Origin: an uncultured Coriobacteriaceae bacterium
GTDB taxonomy: Bacteria > Actinomycetota > Coriobacteriia > Coriobacteriales > Atopobiaceae
DNA length: 44,207 bases
Assembly (NCBI GenBank): GCA_902793195.1
Contig: CADBCS010000021.1
Span: forward strand, 1 to 44,207
Direction: 5' to 3'
A program made the position numbers and the translations under genes. The notes under the pieces are model-generated. The model was given only the letters and a program-made list of their open reading frames with translations. It did no database searches and was not told the DNA's origin. Below, piece by piece: positions 1 through 7,270 of this stretch (its first letter is position 1; each line of letters begins with the position of its first letter).

Positions 1-1
1 C

Positions 2-160
2 ATCGTTACCAAGAACAAGGAAGTGCGCAACGTGCTTGGCAGCGGACGCCTTGTTGACGTGGAGGGCTTGGGACGCGTGTACTACGAGCTCATTGTGAAT
101 GTCGATGAATGCCGTCGGGTGGGCGCGTGCTTAGGGGACGTTTCTCCCAATATGCCATGA
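2..160 (+). CDS. C-terminal end of an unidentified protein (cut by window start)
   Basis: An open frame enters from the left edge and runs for 52 codons to a TGA at 158-160. It reads IVTKNKEVRNVLGSGR and later VYYELIVNVDECRR, with composition and codon use like the real genes here. No start is visible, so this is the tail of a gene that begins upstream of the window. I do not recognise the family. The next gene begins 258 bases downstream, and the gap makes operon membership doubtful. The last dozen residues (GACLGDVSPNMP) look less conserved than the rest. Confidence is moderate that it is coding and nil for function. Confidence 0.5.
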   Translation: MVTKNKEVRNVLGSGRLVDVEGLGRVYYELIVNVDECRRVGACLGDVSPNMP

Positions 161-340
161 GTGGCCAGACGTCTCGCAGTCTCAAGGGTTTCGGTGAGAT
201 ACCGTGGTGCTCCACAACCGTGGCCGGCATGATATGATGCTTGTGATGCGCGGGGCGTGGGGCCTCGCGGCAGCGGCCATCCAAGGGGATGTCTTTTTGG
301 TCATTGTTCTGTAGGGAACGCGACAACCTAACGATTTGAG

Positions 341-357
341 AGGGCACAAGGTGCCCT
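341..357. promoter_or_regulatory. Perfect 7-bp hairpin upstream of the methyltransferase gene
   Basis: AGGGCAC, then AAG, then GTGCCCT form a perfect inverted repeat 62 bases before the methyltransferase start. There is no T-run behind it, so it may be an operator or a leader hairpin rather than a terminator. The rest of 161-418 shows no convincing gene. A 25-codon open frame at 237-314 was considered and not accepted. Confidence 0.3.
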
Positions 358-418
358 TGATTCGTCGTGTTCCGAATCCATCCACGGGTAACGGATTCTC
401 ACAGAACAGGATAAGACC

Positions 419-1135
419 ATGAACTTCCCGAAGGCAGACACCTTCCCAATATCCGTCATGCGCGAGCGCAGCATGGGACCCAACCCGCTCAAGCTATGCG
501 AGGAGCTGCTCGGTTTGGCGAGCATCCCCGCGGGCTCCGTGGTGCTCGACCTCGGCAGCGGCGCTGGGCTCACGAGTGCCCTCATGGCGCGCGAGTGCGG
601 ATTCGTCGTATACGCCGCCGACCTCTGGAGCGACCCCTCCAACAACATGCGTTTCTTCGAGGAGTGCGGCCTCACCAACCGGCAGGTCGTGCCGCTCAAG
701 GCGGACGCGACCGCGCTTCCCTTCGCGCGCGGGTTCTTCGATGCGGTGGTGAGCGTCGACTCCTACAACTACTTCGGCCGCGACCCAGAGTATCTGGGCG
801 AGCACCTGCTGCCGCTCGTCAAGAGGGGCGGCGAGCTGCTGTTCGCCATCCCCGGCATGGTGCGCGACTGCCACGACGACCCGCCCGCGTGCCTGCTCGC
901 GTCCTGGACGCCCGAGCAGCTCGAGTTTATTCACGACATCGGCTGGTGGCGCGCCAACATCGCGCAGACCGAGGGTGCCGAGATCTTGGACATGTGCGAG
1001 ATGGCCTGCACGCGCGAGGCGTGGGCCGACTGGGTGGCGTGCGACAACGAGTACGCCGTAGGCGACCGCGTGGCCGTCGAGGCCGGGGCGGTCGACCATC
1101 TCAGCACCATCGCCGTGAGGCTCAGGCGCCGGTAG
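419..1135 (+). CDS. Class I SAM-dependent methyltransferase
   Basis: This 238-residue protein has the Rossmann-type S-adenosylmethionine binding motif VVLDLGSGAG at residues 41-50, followed by an acidic strand end (VVYAADLW) and motif IV-like FDAVVSVDSYNYFG around residues 109-122. This is the core of class I small-molecule methyltransferases. The C-terminal third has conserved-looking aromatic stretches (DIGWWRANIAQTEG) likely to form the substrate pocket. The substrate cannot be read from the sequence. The ATG is preceded by only a weak AGGA. The gene stands alone, with the PAP2-type gene starting about 130 bases later behind two hairpins. I am sure of the superfamily and unsure of the role. 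Confidence 0.88.
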   Translation: MNFPKADTFPISVMRERSMGPNPLKLCEELLGLASIPAGSVVLDLGSGAGLTSALMARECGFVVYAADLWSDPSNNMRFFEECGLTNRQVVPLKADATALPFARGFFDAVVSVDSYNYFGRDPEYLGEHLLPLVKRGGELLFAIPGMVRDCHDDPPACLLASWTPEQLEFIHDIGWWRANIAQTEGAEILDMCEMACTREAWADWVACDNEYAVGDRVAVEAGAVDHLSTIAVRLRRR

Positions 1136-1160
1136 CGAAAAACCCCAGCTAGAAGGCGAT

Positions 1161-1240
1161 GACACGGGCCGTGTCGTCGATGTGGCGGCGCGGCTCTTTC
1201 CCGGTGGCCCCATGGCGGGTACCTTCGCCTTGCCATGGGG
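1161..1240. promoter_or_regulatory. Two inverted repeats between the methyltransferase and PAP2 genes
   Basis: GACACGG/CCGTGTC (1161-1167 and 1169-1175) is a near-continuous palindrome 26 bases past the methyltransferase stop. CCCCATGGC/GCCATGGGG (1208-1216 and 1232-1240) is a perfect 9-bp inverted repeat with a 15-base loop, ending 10 bases before the GGAGGGG ribosome-binding site of the next gene. The first may end the methyltransferase transcript. The second could affect translation or transcription of the PAP2 gene. Neither has a clear T-tract. Confidence 0.35.
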
Positions 1241-1264
1241 CTACCGACGGAGGGGAGAATCAAA

Positions 1265-1951
1265 GTGAATGACACGACAAAGGCAAGAAGAGACCTCGTC
1301 ATGGGGGTGGCGTTGCTCGCTGCCTTCGCGCTCTGGACGGCGCTGGTGCAGCTCGTAGACGTGCGACCGGTCGGGCAGAATGGCACGAACGTTGGCTTCG
1401 CGGCCTTCAACACCTGGTTCCACGAGCTCACAGGCGTGCACTTGGGGATATACTCAATCACGGATTGGCTCGGCCTCGTGCCGGTGGCCGTCTGCCTGGG
1501 GTTCGGCGCGCTGGGCGCCGCGCAGCTCGTCAGGCGAAGGAGCCTGCTCAAGGTGGACCCCGACCTGCTGCTCCTCGGTGTCCACTACGTTGTGGTCGCA
1601 GCCGCGTACCTGGCCTTCGAGACGTTCCCGGTCAACTACCGGCCGATCCCCATCGACGGCGTTATGGAGGCATCCTATCCGTCCTCGACGACGCTGCTGG
1701 TCCTGGGCGTCATGCCGACGTTGGCCTACCAGGTCGCGCGGAGGACGAAGGACACGCCGGTCAAGGGCGCCGTCGTCGCGTCCGTGGTCGCGTTCTCTGC
1801 GGTGATGGTCGTTGGCAGGCTGGTCTCTGGCGTGCACTGGGCCACCGACATCGTCGGCTCGGTCCTTCTTGCGGCAGGTCTGTTCGCGGTGTACCGGTAC
1901 GCCGTCGAGCGAGCCGACGCATGGCATGCCACCGCACGATCGGAGGGGTGA
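1265..1951 (+). CDS. PAP2-family membrane phosphatase-like protein
   Basis: A polytopic membrane protein with the layout of the type 2 phosphatidic acid phosphatase family: NYRP (arginine 126), YPSSTT (about 138-143) and GRLVSGVHWATD (histidine 191, aspartate 195), in the right order and near helix ends. The usual second motif PSGH is PSST here, so the histidine proton donor of classical members is missing; either this is a divergent subgroup or it is not a phosphatase. I chose GTG 1265 because GGAGGGG lies 8 bases before it; an in-frame ATG at 1235 would add ten residues but sits inside an inverted repeat with no ribosome-binding site. Five or six hydrophobic helices are visible. It ends 2 bases before the XRE gene, so the two are probably co-transcribed. 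Confidence 0.8.
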   Translation: MNDTTKARRDLVMGVALLAAFALWTALVQLVDVRPVGQNGTNVGFAAFNTWFHELTGVHLGIYSITDWLGLVPVAVCLGFGALGAAQLVRRRSLLKVDPDLLLLGVHYVVVAAAYLAFETFPVNYRPIPIDGVMEASYPSSTTLLVLGVMPTLAYQVARRTKDTPVKGAVVASVVAFSAVMVVGRLVSGVHWATDIVGSVLLAAGLFAVYRYAVERADAWHATARSEG

Positions 1952-1953
1952 CG

Positions 1954-2556
1954 ATGGAGTTTGGCGAGAAGCTACGGGAGCTGAGGAAGGCGCGCTCGCT
2001 CACGCAGGAGCAGCTTGCCGAGGCGCTCTACGTGTCGAGAACGGCCGTGTCCAAGTGGGAGTCCGGCAGGGGCTACCCGAGCATCGACTCTCTGAGGGAG
2101 GTGTCGCGCTTCTTCTCGGTGACGATAGACGAGCTCATAAGCCCGGACGAGATCGTGTCGGCCGCGCAGGCCGAGAAGAGGTCCTTTGCGCACGGGTATG
2201 CGTCGCTGGTGTGCGGCTTGCTGGACGTCCTGCCGGCGCTGCTCCTGGTCGTGCCGATGTTCGGCAACGGTTCCGGGGACCCGACAACGGTCAGCCTTCT
2301 TGCGCTCACCGGCACCAGCATGTGGATCAGGGTGGTCTTTGCCGCATGCGTTGGGGCGACCGTACTCTGCGGGTTCTGCGAGCTCGCTGCATCCCGCATC
2401 GACGGACGTTGGGGGAAGGCGGCTCTTGCGGTGGGGGTCGCGCTTTCCGCCGTCAGCGTGGCCGTCTTCATCCTGGCGAGACAGCCCTACGCCGGAATCA
2501 CCTGCTTCGCGCTGTTTGCGACGAAGGCCGTACTGCTCTGGCGGCGCGACCGCTAG
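1954..2556 (+). CDS. XRE-type helix-turn-helix regulator with membrane tail
   Basis: Residues 7-60 are a Cro/C1-type helix-turn-helix (LTQEQLAEALYVSRTAVSKW, then ESGRGYPSIDSL). The remaining 140 residues hold about four hydrophobic segments (VLPALLLVVPMF, WIRVVFAACVGATVLCGF, ALAVGVALSAVSVAVFILA, ITCFALFATKAVLLW) and end in RRDR. Regulators of this build are thought to act while anchored in the membrane, sensing envelope or small-molecule signals. The ATG at 1954 follows GGAGGGG, which overlaps the end of the PAP2 gene; the pair looks translationally coupled, so the PAP2 protein could be its signal source or target. The repeat element at 2621 begins 65 bases after the stop. Confidence 0.85.
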   Translation: MEFGEKLRELRKARSLTQEQLAEALYVSRTAVSKWESGRGYPSIDSLREVSRFFSVTIDELISPDEIVSAAQAEKRSFAHGYASLVCGLLDVLPALLLVVPMFGNGSGDPTTVSLLALTGTSMWIRVVFAACVGATVLCGFCELAASRIDGRWGKAALAVGVALSAVSVAVFILARQPYAGITCFALFATKAVLLWRRDR

Positions 2557-2620
2557 GGCATGCGGTTCCTGCGCGGCGGTGACGTGCCCCGGTGCGCTCG
2601 ATGGCGCGGCGCCTGCCCAC

Positions 2621-2876
2621 CGCGCACGATTTCCGGCCCAAACGGTCCTTGCCGTGTACGATTTGGGGGCGCCCTCGGGACGGCGCGTACAATTTCCGTC
2701 CCAAAAGGGTCCCTGCCGCGCACGATCTGGGCCGATTATCGTACGCGGCAGGGACCGATTATGTCACGAAATCGTGCGCGGTACCCCCGCCGGGCCGGCA
2801 AATCGTACGCAGCAGCGACCGATCTTGTCACGAAATCGCGGTAGGGGGTGCGGACTTGTCACCAAATTGTACGTGG
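2621..2876. repeat. Intergenic palindromic repeat, copy A (largest)
   Basis: Two rightward half-units (from 2621 and 2684) face at least two leftward half-units (to about 2783 and 2843), plus a decayed third ending near 2876. They meet at a GGCC centre (2730-2733) followed by GATTATCGTACGCGG. A half-unit reads roughly CGCACGATTT, then a CCAAA-CGGTCCCTACCG-type core, then CGTACGATTT. The arms pair as imperfect long hairpins. The element fills most of the 494-base gap between the convergent XRE and zinc-ribbon genes. The rest (2877-3050) shows nothing else but a CTCTAGAG palindrome. Other copies are at 19824, 22601 and 26641. Confidence 0.85.
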
Positions 2877-3050
2877 AATCCCAGCGCTGGGCAGTGCTAT
2901 TTAGGAACGAGGTACATTGCTCGTGGGATTTGATCACCCTCAAGCCGTCGAAGTAGTCCGTTTGTGGCATGCGCGGGGGGTGCTCTAGAGCGGCATCCCC
3001 CGCGGCGCCTTTAGGGCGAAACAAGCAGCGAGCGTCGGTGACGAGCGCGT

Positions 3051-4427
3051 TTATTCGTCAACGATGTAGAGCAGGTCTGCCTCCTGCGGGACTGGCACCA
3101 CCACGTTGCTCACCCCCGAACTCTGACTAAAGCCCGTCGCGCTCACGCACACACGACGGCCGTCGTATTCTTCCCACTGCGAGGCGTTGTCGCGGTCGTA
3201 GCTCCCGTTGTAGACGTTGAAGTTCTTCTCACCTAGGCAGATGTGGTCCACATCCGTGGAGACCTGCTCATCGGCAAGTTGAACGCCTTCTACCGTTTGC
3301 ACGTCGTCGAACATGAGCAGCGCGTAGCGGGACTTGCGCCAGCCCTCAGCGCATTTCTCACCATTGGCATCGATGGGCACGCCGTCGAGCTGGGACAGCT
3401 CCTCACCGTCCACCATGCGTACCACGCCCTCAAAGACCTGACGACCTTGCGACTCCGCCTGGTTGCGCAGGTCGGCGTGCTGCTGCTGGGCGTCAGATGC
3501 AGCCGTGGCGTTCGCCTTGGCGTCATTCGTGGTGCTGGACTTGCCGGACTCGCCAGTCGCCTCACCGCCACGCGCCCGCAACTCGTTGATGGCAGAGCGA
3601 TCGCTTGTGTCCGTGACCAGCTCTACCATGGGAGTCGTCTGCTCCTCGTCGGTCTCGGTACGCTTGATTACACCGTCTTCCACATACACCCGGTCCACGT
3701 AGTCCGTCTGCTGGCCGCGCGAACGCTGGTAGCTCACCAGCGCGTGCTGGTCGGCCGAGATGCAATACTCCACCCATGGCTCAACGAAGATGGCAAAGCT
3801 CTCCTCCTGGGCCTGCGTTACCGTCTTGCCCTGCTCGTCGTATACGAACGGCACAAAACGCATGCCCCCAGAGCCATGAGACCCCACGTTGCTGTAGTGA
3901 GTCGATACCAGCAACTCGGGTACGTCGTCACCAGTCATGTCGGTGAGCAGGTATTCGTAGTTTCCATCGGGATACGACCCGTACCACTCCCCCGCAAAGT
4001 ACGCAGAAGGATTGTCGAGCACCTGCTCGTAGGCGTCGGAAATGGCATTCCAACGGGCTGCAGCGGCCGCCTGTTGGGCCTTCTTGGCCTCCGCCTCCTG
4101 CTTGGCTGTGTCCTGCTTGGCTGTGTCCTGCTTGGCTGTGTCCTGCTTGGCTGCGTCCTTCTTGGTTGCATCCTTATTGGCTGCGCCTTGCTGCTGCGCA
4201 GTTGCCTGCAAGGACGGTGACGCCGGCGTCGCATTGGACCGTCCGTCGAGTGAGCCCCACACGATGAGGAGGCCCGCCACCACGAGCGCCAACACTCCCG
4301 TGATGGCCATAAGCGCAACAGGCGGCCTACTCGTTCCGCTCGTCGCATCGCCCCGCAACGATGCTCCGCACACGCGACATAAGACGTCGTGATCCTCTAC
4401 CTTGGAACCGCAATTCGTGCAATACAT
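3051..4427 (-). CDS. Zinc-ribbon membrane-anchored protein of unknown function
   Basis: The 458-residue protein begins with a zinc-ribbon (Cys3, Cys6, Cys17, Cys20), then one membrane helix at about 37-58, then a repetitive Ala/Lys/Gln/Asp/Thr stretch (AKQDT units), then a folded part beginning near WNAISDAYEQVLDNP. That part contains GSYPDGNYEYLLTDMTGDDV, typical of bacterial proteins that carry a zinc-ribbon and one helix with an extracytoplasmic domain. A C-terminal region with GQQVFEGV-like and YDGRRVCVSATGF segments follows. The start is backed by GAGGAGG 5 bases upstream. The helix orientation suggests the bulk is outside the cell. Partners are unknown. It is convergent with the XRE gene and stands alone. 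Confidence 0.75.
   Translation of the reverse strand: MYCTNCGSKVEDHDVLCRVCGASLRGDATSGTSRPPVALMAITGVLALVVAGLLIVWGSLDGRSNATPASPSLQATAQQQGAANKDATKKDAAKQDTAKQDTAKQDTAKQEAEAKKAQQAAAAARWNAISDAYEQVLDNPSAYFAGEWYGSYPDGNYEYLLTDMTGDDVPELLVSTHYSNVGSHGSGGMRFVPFVYDEQGKTVTQAQEESFAIFVEPWVEYCISADQHALVSYQRSRGQQTDYVDRVYVEDGVIKRTETDEEQTTPMVELVTDTSDRSAINELRARGGEATGESGKSSTTNDAKANATAASDAQQQHADLRNQAESQGRQVFEGVVRMVDGEELSQLDGVPIDANGEKCAEGWRKSRYALLMFDDVQTVEGVQLADEQVSTDVDHICLGEKNFNVYNGSYDRDNASQWEEYDGRRVCVSATGFSQSSGVSNVVVPVPQEADLLYIVDE
4101..4175. repeat. Five tandem 15-bp units inside the zinc-ribbon gene
   Basis: CTTGGCTGTGTCCTG occurs three times in perfect tandem (4101-4145), followed by two diverged copies to 4175. 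On the coding strand it encodes repeated AKQDT-type pentapeptides just after the membrane helix. Because the unit is a multiple of three, copy-number changes alter stalk length without breaking the frame. Confidence 0.85.
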
Positions 4428-4508
4428 GGGGCCTCCTCGTTGCTCACATCGTCCACAACCACACAGCTAACGTTACATGAGCAATCAGGCTTGCCGTTGT
4501 GCAACATG

Positions 4509-4522
4509 TGAGGCGTGCCTCA
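4509..4522 (-). terminator. Short hairpin after the ferritin-like gene
   Basis: TGAGGC/GCCTCA with a 2-base gap sits 3 bases past the stop of the ferritin-like gene (read on the minus strand). The T-run is poor, so it is a possible rather than a proven terminator. Confidence 0.35.
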
Positions 4523-4525
4523 AAA

Positions 4526-5005
4526 CTATACGGCGGCACCCGTGCCGTTGAGCTTCTGTACGAGCCAGTTCTGCACGCCAATGAGCTCGATGAGCTCCAG
4601 GTCCTGGTTGGTCTCCTGCAGGTCGGCGTCCTCGTCGAGCAGGTAGGCCTTCATGTCCTCGTAGGCAACGAAGTCTGAGGCGAACACGGGCATCATCTCG
4701 GTCACCATCGCGATGCCATCCTCGGAAACTTTCTTCTCACTCTTGAGGTACTCCACAATGTCGTCGTAGACTGTGGCCTCGGGGGTCGCCTCGATCTTAA
4801 TCTCGCCACCCAGGTCGAGGATGCGGTTGGCGAACTTCTCCACCCAGGCCATCTCCTCGTCTGCGTGGGCCGCGTACTTGTCTGCGAGCGCCGCGAGTCC
4901 CTTCGAGCCAAAGACGAGCCCCTGGACGCGGTGCGCGAAACTCTGGGACGAGAGCCCCGTTACGAGATACTGCAAAGCCTTAATCTCCGCCGTCTTGTCT
5001 GCCAT
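4526..5005 (-). CDS. Ferritin-like (bacterioferritin-type) protein
   Basis: A 159-residue four-helix protein with the signature HADEEMAWVEKFANRILDLGG at 47-67, matching the EExxH...RIxxLGG helix of bacterioferritins. The position that normally holds the metal-binding histidine is tryptophan (EEMAW), and the later ExxH is ETNQ at 131-134, so at least two di-iron ligands of classical members appear missing. It may be a ferritin-fold protein with changed metal use rather than a normal ferroxidase. It is the last gene of a minus-strand cluster (rubredoxin fragment, winged-helix protein, this gene) with 24 bases to its neighbour and an AAGGAAG ribosome-binding site, suggesting a role in iron or oxygen stress handling. 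Confidence 0.8.
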   Translation of the reverse strand: MADKTAEIKALQYLVTGLSSQSFAHRVQGLVFGSKGLAALADKYAAHADEEMAWVEKFANRILDLGGEIKIEATPEATVYDDIVEYLKSEKKVSEDGIAMVTEMMPVFASDFVAYEDMKAYLLDEDADLQETNQDLELIELIGVQNWLVQKLNGTGAAV

Positions 5006-5029
5006 CTCGAACTTCCTTGGTCCTTGCCT

Positions 5030-5212
5030 TTACTTCTCCGCCGGCTCCCACTTGCAACGCACGGGAGAGACGATTTCGCCCGTCTTCTTGAGCTCCTTCA
5101 TCGCCTTGTCCACGACCTTGCGGTCGAGTCCGCTAAGCTCTGCGATCTTGCCCGCGTTCAGCGGCACTCCCGCCTCGCGCATCGTGTTGAGTACCAGCTC
5201 TGTTGCCTCCAT
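5030..5212 (-). CDS. Small winged-helix DNA-binding protein
   Basis: Sixty residues (MEATELVLNTMREAG..., GKIAELSGLDRKVVDKAMKE, LKKTGEIVSPVRCKWEP) fold on paper as one winged helix: a short first helix, a helix-turn-helix at about 20-43 and a beta wing. I chose the ATG at 5212, preceded by GGAAG, over a start 87 bases upstream whose extra residues look non-coding. Proteins of this size next to rubredoxin or ferritin genes in anaerobes are plausible redox or metal-responsive regulators, but no metal ligand set is visible beyond one cysteine. It lies between the rubredoxin and ferritin-like genes with short gaps, so co-transcription is likely. Confidence 0.8.
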   Translation of the reverse strand: MEATELVLNTMREAGVPLNAGKIAELSGLDRKVVDKAMKELKKTGEIVSPVRCKWEPAEK

Positions 5213-5253
5213 GTTAGTCTTCCTTTCCGTCGCTATAGTTACGCTGTCCCGCC

Positions 5254-5619
5254 CTATGCGGGGTTGAACGCACTCTTCGGCCGCTTGCACCTCGGGCACT
5301 TCCAGTCGTCAGGCAAATCCTCAAATGCCACTCCGTCGTTTTCGGCGGGGTCGTACACGTACCTGCAAACGGAGCAGACGTATTTGCCCGTCTGCTCGGC
5401 CTGGGAGAAGTCCACGTCGGCAAGCACCGTCTTGGGCGGGTTGTCCAAGTCCATTATCCGCTTCGCCTCGAGGTTCTCATAGCCCTGCGGCGTGTGCGTA
5501 CCACAGTAGACCGTCGGGTGGTCGCGGACGAACTCGCGCACCCGGTCGAGCGTCTCGCGAGCCGCGGACGGGTCCTCGAACACGACGGACAGCTTGTCCT
5601 CATAGAGCGCCTCGTCCAC
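5254..5619 (-). CDS. Rubredoxin domain fused to the tail of a metallo-beta-lactamase-fold domain; probably 5'-truncated
   Basis: The C-terminal 45 residues are a rubredoxin: [34 protein letters not shown], with iron ligands Cys82, Cys85, Cys108 and Cys111 counted from GTG 5619. The first 60 residues ([40 protein letters not shown]) resemble the end of AHL-lactonase-like metallo-beta-lactamase-fold proteins. The HxHxDH part that should precede it is absent. The frame stays open upstream to at least 5700 ([18 protein letters not shown]), running into the 3' end of the broken surface-protein gene, and I see no good ribosome-binding site at the GTG. So an electron-transfer or oxygen/NO-defence enzyme seems to have lost its front half. 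It may still make a small rubredoxin. Confidence 0.65.
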   Translation of the reverse strand: MDEALYEDKLSVVFEDPSAARETLDRVREFVRDHPTVYCGTHTPQGYENLEAKRIMDLDNPPKTVLADVDFSQAEQTGKYVCSVCRYVYDPAENDGVAFEDLPDDWKCPRCKRPKSAFNPA

Positions 5620-5651
5620 ATAGGTGCAGTCCGCCCAGCCGTTGAAATACG

Positions 5652-6590
5652 TTACTTGGTCCTCATTGCGTTCTTGGTGGATCCGGGGGCTGCAGCGGTC
5701 TTTGGCAGAATTCGAACCTCTATTGCCTCCACGCGTCGGCTCAGCCCACTGGTACCTGCGGACTCACCGTCACGCGTCCAACCTCCCCAACCATAGGTCT
5801 GCGAATGCACGCGGTACCAAACGGAGAGGTGATTGGCAAGCTCACCGGTAAGGCGCATTCTTACGGCCTCAAGTCTCCTGGACTTGCCCGTCGTTCCACT
5901 CATTGCGCCATCAGCCTTCCAGCTAGTCTCCCAGCCAGCGCGCTGTACATGAGACTGGTATTCGATGCCACCCGCGTAGGGTTGGGAGGGTATGGTCACG
6001 CGGATTGCCTCCAAACGCTTGGACTCACCCGTAGTGCCAAGGGTGAACACCGATTTGGCACCAAGCCATCCGTAGGTCTGTACGCTTGCGTTTGCGGTCA
6101 CCGCGCCCACGAACGCAGGGGCGGAGGCATCATAGCCCTTGGGCACCTGTCCTTTGGGAAGCACCATGACCTCAAAGGCCTCAAGTCGTTTGGACTGCCC
6201 GGAAGTGCCGGCCGGCTCGCCGTTGCTCGCCCATCCTAGCCAACCAAAGGTCTGGGAGTGCACGCGATAGAAGACGTCGTGGGTCTTGACGAGCAAGTCA
6301 CCAGTCAGGCGCACCTGCATACCCTCCAGGCGTCTGGATTGATTAGAGGTACCGGACATCTTGCCGTCCTTGGCCCACGTAGACTCCCAGCCGCCTCTCT
6401 GGACGTGGCTGCGGTACTCGATGGAACCGTTACTCGTGTCGGAGAGACTAATCTTAATGGACTCTAGTCTCTTGGACTTTCCAGAGGTACCTGCTGTTGC
6501 GCCGTCCTTGACCGCGGGCCGGTCGCCGTAGGTCTGCACGTGTGCAGAGTAGGATACAGAGAGCTCCACCGGAACGGGGCATCGTTCTTC
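5652..6590 (-). pseudogene. Fragment 4 of the broken surface gene: six ChW repeats
   Basis: This frame encodes six clostridial hydrophobic W repeats, paired as (YSAHVQTYG, YRSHVQRGGW, YRVHSQTFGW) twice, each ending in GTSGxSKRLEAI-type sequence. It ends naturally with [19 protein letters not shown] and a stop. The possible GTG at 6596 lacks a signal peptide, so even if translated the product would stay inside the cell. ChW repeats are thought to bind cell-surface sugars or peptidoglycan-associated ligands. The same repeat type occurs in the intact secreted protein at 20105-22033. Confidence 0.7.
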
Positions 6591-7270
6591 TGCCACTGGC
6601 GTAGAGGGTTACCGTGCCGTTGGCGGTAGCCGTGAGGTTCTTCACGGACTGCTCGTCCTTGTACGAGGTGCCCTTACCATCGGCCTTCGTGTTCCACTCC
6701 TTGAAGGCATAGCCATCACGGGTGAAGGAGTTTTTTGGTGAGCTGCCTTGTTTGGTCGTAGGTATGCTGCTGCTTGGCCATGGTACCCTTGCCACCGTTG
6801 GCGTCGAACTCGACGTCATAGGTGATAGGCGTCCACTGAGCGTAGAGGGTGATGTCGCTGGTAACTCCTTCGAACACATACTCACGCTTTTGCGCGTAAG
6901 CGGTACCAGTACCATCAGCCTTATCGTTCCACTCCTTGAAGCCGTAGCCCTCCCGGCTGAAAGCGTTAGCGGCTAGAGTGCTCTGCAAGCTCGTACGGTC
7001 TATCGTGGTGGATCCCGTAGTTCCCCCGCCACCATTTGCGTCGTAGTTAACGAGGTAACCGTCGGTATTGTCGATGACAAACTCGCTGAAGTGCCACACG
7101 TCAACGTGGTCGTCGCTCGAACCCATGAAGAAGTACTCGGTCGGATAATCCTTACTCTTATGGGTCACTCGGTAGTTGTCCGCGAAGCCTTCCGGCTTTG
7201 TAATGGGAACGTTGATTCTCTGCCCATTCTCTTCCGTGGTCGCGAGCTGGTCGTTCGAAATCTTTGTGGC
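6580..7270 (-). pseudogene. Fragment 3 of the broken surface gene: Flg_new repeats
   Basis: After the in-frame TAG at 7271-7273 the same frame continues (ATKISNDQLATTEENGQRIN, then YPTEYFFMGSSDDHVDVWHF) and into the repeat VNYDANGGGGTT...GYGFKEWNDKADGTG...TLYAQW, then VEFDANGGKGTMAKQQ. The frame breaks in a run of six A's, and the rest (NSFTRDGYAFKEWNTKADGK ... TVTLYA) reads in another frame before two more indels lead into the ChW part. Confidence 0.6.

Noticed and set aside
237..314. A 25-codon hydrophobic open frame (MLVMRGAWGLAAAAIQGDVF...)
   Set aside because: No ribosome-binding site, no context, and a length expected by chance in a GC-rich gap.
2560..2956. Several overlapping 80-250-codon open frames through repeat copy A
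   Set aside because: They arise because the repeat lacks stop codons; similar frames appear in all copies and encode no consistent protein.
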